From positions 1 through 9,578 of the forward strand of contig CAKZIH010000375.1 in NCBI GenBank assembly GCA_936931335.1: a stretch of 9,578 bases of DNA, written 5' to 3'. The stretch comes from an uncultured Nostocoides sp. (GTDB lineage: Bacteria; Actinomycetota; Actinomycetes; Actinomycetales; Dermatophilaceae). Made by a program: the position numbers and the translations under genes. Within the stretch, counting starts at the first letter, position 1. Each line of letters begins with the position of its first letter. Shown in pieces: positions 7,075 to 9,578 of the stretch. The notes below the pieces were generated by a model. The model had not been told where the DNA came from and did no database searches. It worked only from the letters and a program-made list of their open reading frames with translations.

Positions 7075-8154
7075 TCAGGGTGCGGGCCAAAGGATGTCGC
7101 GCACGAGGCGGTCCAGCTCCTCATCGGCCTCGAGAAACTGTCTCATCGTCTTGCGGGTGGCCCCGAAGCTGTCGAACTCGGCGGGCGTCATTCCATCGGG
7201 CTCGTAGGCGCGGACGAAGTCCGGGAAAGCCGCGGTGAGCCGCTCGATGATCGCCGCATCGACCGGCACGTCCATCCGATCCGCCGGCACGATGCCGCTC
7301 GCCTGGATCTTTTCTTGCCAGGCAAACGGCGGCGAGATAACCACATCGCCGCCGATGAACTCGCTCCACTGCTGGGTGCTGCGGAAGGCGGCGACCAGCA
7401 GGCGAGAGCGGAAGCCGCGCTCTTGGAAGATCCGGTATGCCCGTTTGGCGGCGGCGATGCCCGCCCATTCCAGGTCGCCGTCGGCCAGTTCCGCGCCCTC
7501 GGCGAGCTCCCCCCGGCCGGCGAGATCCTTGAGCCAGTCATCCAGGCGGCCCACCATGATCGTCACCACATTGCCGATGCTGTCATTGGGCAGCCCCGCG
7601 GCGGTGCGGGCGTCGAGGCCGCGTTCGATTGCCTCCGCGGCGGCGACCGCCTGGGCCACGGTGAAAGAGACCGTGACATTGACGTTCACGCCCCGGCGGA
7701 CGGCATCCTCGATGGCGCGCAGACCCGTCTGGGTGGCCGGGATCTTGACGATGATGTTGTCCGCCAACGCGGAGAAATGCTCCGCCTGGTTGGCCAGTGC
7801 CTGGGCGTCCCGGGCCAGCCGCGGGTCGGTCTGCATCGAGAGTCGGCCGTTGCGCCCGCCATACCGCTCGAAGGCCGGCTCCAACAGCTTGGCGGCCTCC
7901 AGCGAGATCTCCTGCACCACCTGCCAGCCGATCTCCGACTCGCTCGCGGTGGGACGCTCGGCGGCGATCTGCGTCATTCGCGCGCTCCAGCGGGGCAGGT
8001 CGTTCTTGATGCATTGCACCGCGATGACCGGATTGCAGGTCGCGCCAACCGCACCCCAGGCAATGGACTGAGTGAGCTCCCGCGGGTCCGCGGAATCGTT
8101 CCAGAGCACCGTGGGCTCGGCGGATGTCATCTGCTCCAGCGGCGAGGCGCTCAT
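7075..8154 (-). CDS. Transaldolase-family protein in the iol operon
   Basis: Encodes 359 residues with the transaldolase (TalB/FSA) barrel. Aligning by eye to E. coli TalB, D20 (LWNDSADP) matches Asp17, GATCNPVIA (37-45) the strand-2 motif, and K137 (NIIVKIPAT) the Schiff-base Lys132. NVNVTVSF (157-164) matches NCNLTLLF. Two key positions differ: Q108 (RLSMQTDPRL) replaces Glu96, as in fructose-6-phosphate aldolase (FSA), and M200 (IMVGRL) occupies the Phe178/FSA-Tyr131 position. The protein is longer than TalB (317 residues), in the range of actinobacterial enzymes. The ATG at 8154 has GGGAG (8161-8165) six bases upstream. It is first in the operon with iolD. Transaldolase is not in the textbook inositol pathway. 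A role in cleaving or transferring a three-carbon unit from a keto-sugar phosphate is inference, and an ordinary pentose-phosphate role remains possible. Confidence 0.85.
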   Translation of the reverse strand: MSASPLEQMTSAEPTVLWNDSADPRELTQSIAWGAVGATCNPVIAVQCIKNDLPRWSARMTQIAAERPTASESEIGWQVVQEISLEAAKLLEPAFERYGGRNGRLSMQTDPRLARDAQALANQAEHFSALADNIIVKIPATQTGLRAIEDAVRRGVNVNVTVSFTVAQAVAAAEAIERGLDARTAAGLPNDSIGNVVTIMVGRLDDWLKDLAGRGELAEGAELADGDLEWAGIAAAKRAYRIFQERGFRSRLLVAAFRSTQQWSEFIGGDVVISPPFAWQEKIQASGIVPADRMDVPVDAAIIERLTAAFPDFVRAYEPDGMTPAEFDSFGATRKTMRQFLEADEELDRLVRDILWPAP

Positions 8155-8244
8155 CCAGTTCTCCCGAAACGTGACTTTGTAAGGACATAAGGACTATAGC
8201 GAGGATCGTCAACCGAGGCCAGAGTCTCCCGAGAGCGCCCGCCG
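8155..8244 (-). promoter_or_regulatory. Promoter and IolR-like operator of the transaldolase-iolD operon
   Basis: Minus strand. A perfect-looking -10, TATAGT (8198-8193), lacks a good -35. Alternatively TTGACG (8212-8207) pairs at 17 bp with TATGTC (8189-8184). Either way the motif ATGTCCTTACAAAG (8188-8175) overlaps the -10 or start point. It shares ATGTC-NNN-ACAAA with the iolG and iolC sites, and TGTCCTTACA fits the recalled IolR motif KGWCHTRACA with one mismatch. The heptamer GTCCTTA is present twice in tandem with an 8-bp period. A 6-bp dyad, GAGCGC 8233-8238 with GCGCTC 8248-8253, spans the gntR stop codon and could be a weak terminator. Confidence 0.5.
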
Positions 8245-8982
8245 TCAGCGCTCGTGCACCGTCACATCGAAGGCGTACTGGTCGAAGCGATAGCAGTGGT
8301 CGCCGAACTCCACCGGGGATCCGTCAGCGGCGAAGGCGCGCCGGCTCATGGTGAGCAAAGGATCCCCGGCGCCCAGGCCGAGCAGTTTGCGTTCCCGCGG
8401 CGTGGGACGGCGAGCCCCGATGGTCTGGTGCGCGATCACCGGTTTGACGCCCCGCAGGCGCAGCAGGGCATACAGTCCCTCCTCGGCCAGGTCGTCCTCG
8501 AGGATGCCGGCGAACTCGGGTGGCAACCAGTTCGCCAGGATCGCGGTCGGGGTGTCATCGGCGAAGCGCACACGCTCGACATACACCAACGGGGTGTCGG
8601 CGGGCAGGCCGAGCGCTTCTGCGGCAACGGGATTCGGGCGAGCGGGGTCGGTGGCCAGGACGCGGGTCGTCGGCTGCCGCCCCTTGCGCAGCAGGTCCTC
8701 GTGCAGGCTGGTCAGCTCGTCGCGTCGGTGCACCATCTGGCTGGCGACGGTGGTCCCCACGCCCCGGCGGCGCACCAGCAGCCCGCGGTCCACGAGCTCG
8801 CCGATCGCCCGGCGCACGGTCGGGCGGGACAGGGAGAGGCGAGCGGCGAGGTCGAGCTCGTTCTCGAAGGCGTCGCCCGGCTTGAGTTGGCCCTCGGTGA
8901 TCGCCGCGGTGAGCTGTTCGGAGAGCTGGTGATAGACCGGGACCGGGCTCGCGCGGTCGATGAAGATGGGCAGCGGCTTCAC
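8245..8982 (-). CDS. GntR/HutC-family regulator, candidate inositol repressor
   Basis: Encodes 245 residues. Residues 14-80 form a GntR winged helix-turn-helix: VYHQLSEQLTAAI, GQLKPGDAFENELDLAARL, LSRPTVRRAIGELVDRGLL, then a wing RRRGVGTTV. Residues from about 90 to 240 match the UTRA effector domain of HutC-type regulators, which binds small sugars or phosphates. It is divergent from iolC across a 121-bp gap that holds an operator, the classical position of an autoregulated pathway repressor, and the same operator family occurs at the other iol promoters. C. glutamicum IolR is also a GntR protein. The GTG at 8982 is chosen because the family N-terminus begins there. It has no Shine-Dalgarno and lies seven bases after a -10-like TACACT, suggesting a leaderless mRNA. 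The frame stays open to 9099, but that would run through the operator. Effector unknown. Confidence 0.88.
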   Translation of the reverse strand: MKPLPIFIDRASPVPVYHQLSEQLTAAITEGQLKPGDAFENELDLAARLSLSRPTVRRAIGELVDRGLLVRRRGVGTTVASQMVHRRDELTSLHEDLLRKGRQPTTRVLATDPARPNPVAAEALGLPADTPLVYVERVRFADDTPTAILANWLPPEFAGILEDDLAEEGLYALLRLRGVKPVIAHQTIGARRPTPRERKLLGLGAGDPLLTMSRRAFAADGSPVEFGDHCYRFDQYAFDVTVHER

Positions 8983-8995
8983 CCGACGGAGTGTA
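8983..8995 (-). promoter_or_regulatory. -10 box of gntR, probable leaderless transcript
   Basis: On the minus strand TACACT (8995-8990) is followed by seven bases and then the GTG start codon at 8982. With normal spacing, transcription would begin at or within a base of the GTG, giving an mRNA without a leader. No ribosome binding site precedes the GTG, which agrees. The -35 region (around 9013-9019) is not recognisable. Confidence 0.4.
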
Positions 8996-9023
8996 TGGGC
9001 CTCGCGCGACGGCGTTGATCCGA

Positions 9024-9068
9024 ATGTCAGAACAAAGATTGACAGGCCCAGGGCGGTGCGGCAGCCTG
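9024..9068 (+). promoter_or_regulatory. iolC promoter with overlapping IolR-like operator
   Basis: ATGTCAGAACAAAG (9024-9037) runs into a perfect -35 TTGACA (9039-9044). CAGCCT (9062-9067) is the weak -10 at 17 bp. TGTCA (9025-9029) and TGACA (9040-9044) form a dyad. The element matches that upstream of iolG (2961-2983) base for base except for two changes and one missing base. TGTCAGAACA fits the recalled IolR motif KGWCHTRACA with one mismatch. Being in the gntR-iolC gap it could also control gntR. Confidence 0.65.
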
Positions 9069-9103
9069 ACGGTAACCCCCCGCCGCAGAAGGAGCACACG
9101 ATC

Positions 9104-9578
9104 GTGGCCCCGCGTTCGTTCGATGTGTTGGCGATCGGCCGGGTGGGCGTCGACCTCTATCCGGAGCAGTCCGGCGTCGGCCTGGAGGACGTGGCGAGTT
9201 TCGCGAAATTCCTGGGCGGCAGCGCCGCGAATGTCGCCGTCGCCGCCGCCCGGTTCGGGCACTCGGCCGCCCTGATCTCGCGCACCGGGGATGACCCCTT
9301 TGGTCGGTTCGTGCGCGCCAGCCTGCAGACGTATGGCGTGGACACCACATACCTGGCCACCGACCCCACGCTGCCCACCCCGGTCACCTTTTGCGAGATC
9401 TTCCCGCCGGACAATTTCCCGCTCTACTTCTATCGCTATCCCACGGCCCCGGACCTGCGCGTTGGCCTGGAGGAGATCCCACCGGTGGCCACCACCCAGA
9501 GCCGCCTCTTTTGGGCGACGCTCACCGGGCTTTCCGGGGAGCCGAGCCGCAGCGCGCACATGAGCGCGTGGCAGCAGC
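9104..9578 (+). CDS. iolC: 5-dehydro-2-deoxygluconokinase (IolC), 5' part, cut by the window edge
   Basis: The first 158 codons are present with no stop. It is a PfkB/ribokinase-family sugar kinase. IolC phosphorylates 2-deoxy-5-keto-gluconate at O6 to give the substrate of the IolJ aldolase. Visible motifs are AIGRVGVDLYP (10-20), the N-terminal PfkB signature KFLGGSAANVAVAAARFG (35-52) with its substrate-binding Gly-Gly, and TGDDPFGRF (61-69). The segment EIFPPDNFPLYFYRYPTAPD (about 102-121) is the feature that marks IolC within the family. The C-terminal ATP site and catalytic Asp lie beyond the window. The GTG at 9104 follows AAGGAG (9089-9094) at nine bases. It is divergent from gntR and probably heads an operon that continues rightward, where iolB, iolA and iolJ might be found. 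Confidence 0.92.
   Translation, partial: MAPRSFDVLAIGRVGVDLYPEQSGVGLEDVASFAKFLGGSAANVAVAAARFGHSAALISRTGDDPFGRFVRASLQTYGVDTTYLATDPTLPTPVTFCEIFPPDNFPLYFYRYPTAPDLRVGLEEIPPVATTQSRLFWATLTGLSGEPSRSAHMSAWQQ

Noticed and set aside
5704..8190. 828-codon open frame on the plus strand
   Set aside because: It lies antisense across iolD and the transaldolase-family gene. Its product is rich in Arg, Gly and His without any domain, while the minus strand encodes clear enzymes.
8983..9099. Extended gntR start at 9099
   Set aside because: It would add 39 residues unlike any GntR N-terminus and place coding sequence over the iolC operator and promoter.
1..9578. CRISPR arrays, tRNA/rRNA genes, insertion sequences, integrase or phage signals
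   Set aside because: No regularly spaced repeats, cloverleaf-like segments, transposase motifs or terminal repeats were seen. Essentially all the sequence is explained by nine genes and short control regions.

Overview
The window comes from a GC-rich genome, roughly two thirds G+C by eye. Gene content (DUF3352 and DUF1345 proteins, YCII protein, HutC-type GntR regulator, inositol genes), GTG starts and a probable leaderless gene point to an actinomycete (Actinomycetota). I cannot place it to genus.

Layout. Positions 1-2404 hold two minus-strand genes of general or unknown role: an anchored or exported DUF3352 protein (56-1489), followed by a perfect 15-bp hairpin at 1-35, and a five-helix DUF1345 membrane protein (1712-2404). 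A 152-bp divergent gap separates them from a small plus-strand YCII/DGPF-type gene (2557-2931).

From 2960 to the right edge the window is a myo-inositol (iol) catabolic locus in four transcription units. An iolG-like dehydrogenase and iolE overlap by 4 nt on the plus strand (3089-5019). They converge on a minus-strand pair, a transaldolase-family gene and iolD (8154-5104). A GntR/HutC regulator is on the minus strand (8982-8245). iolC starts on the plus strand at 9104 and runs off the edge. Together IolG (inositol to 2-keto-inositol), IolE (dehydration), IolD (ring opening) and IolC (phosphorylation) cover most of the classical route to 2-deoxy-5-keto-gluconate 6-phosphate. The isomerase IolB, the aldolase IolJ and the semialdehyde dehydrogenase IolA are not in the window.

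Regulation. A related motif, ATGTC-NNN-ACAAA, lies at the promoters of iolG (2961), iolC (9024) and, on the minus strand, the transaldolase-iolD unit (8188). In the first two it runs into a perfect TTGACA -35 box. All three fit, with one mismatch each, the IolR motif KGWCHTRACA that I recall from Corynebacterium glutamicum. The adjacent GntR protein is the obvious candidate repressor.

The least ordinary items are three. The transaldolase-family enzyme is embedded in the iol operon and has Gln where transaldolase B has its catalytic Glu96. The operator family ties the scattered units into one regulon. GTAC is strikingly scarce, and tyrosine codon context seems arranged to avoid it. I see no mobile element, CRISPR array, tRNA or rRNA.
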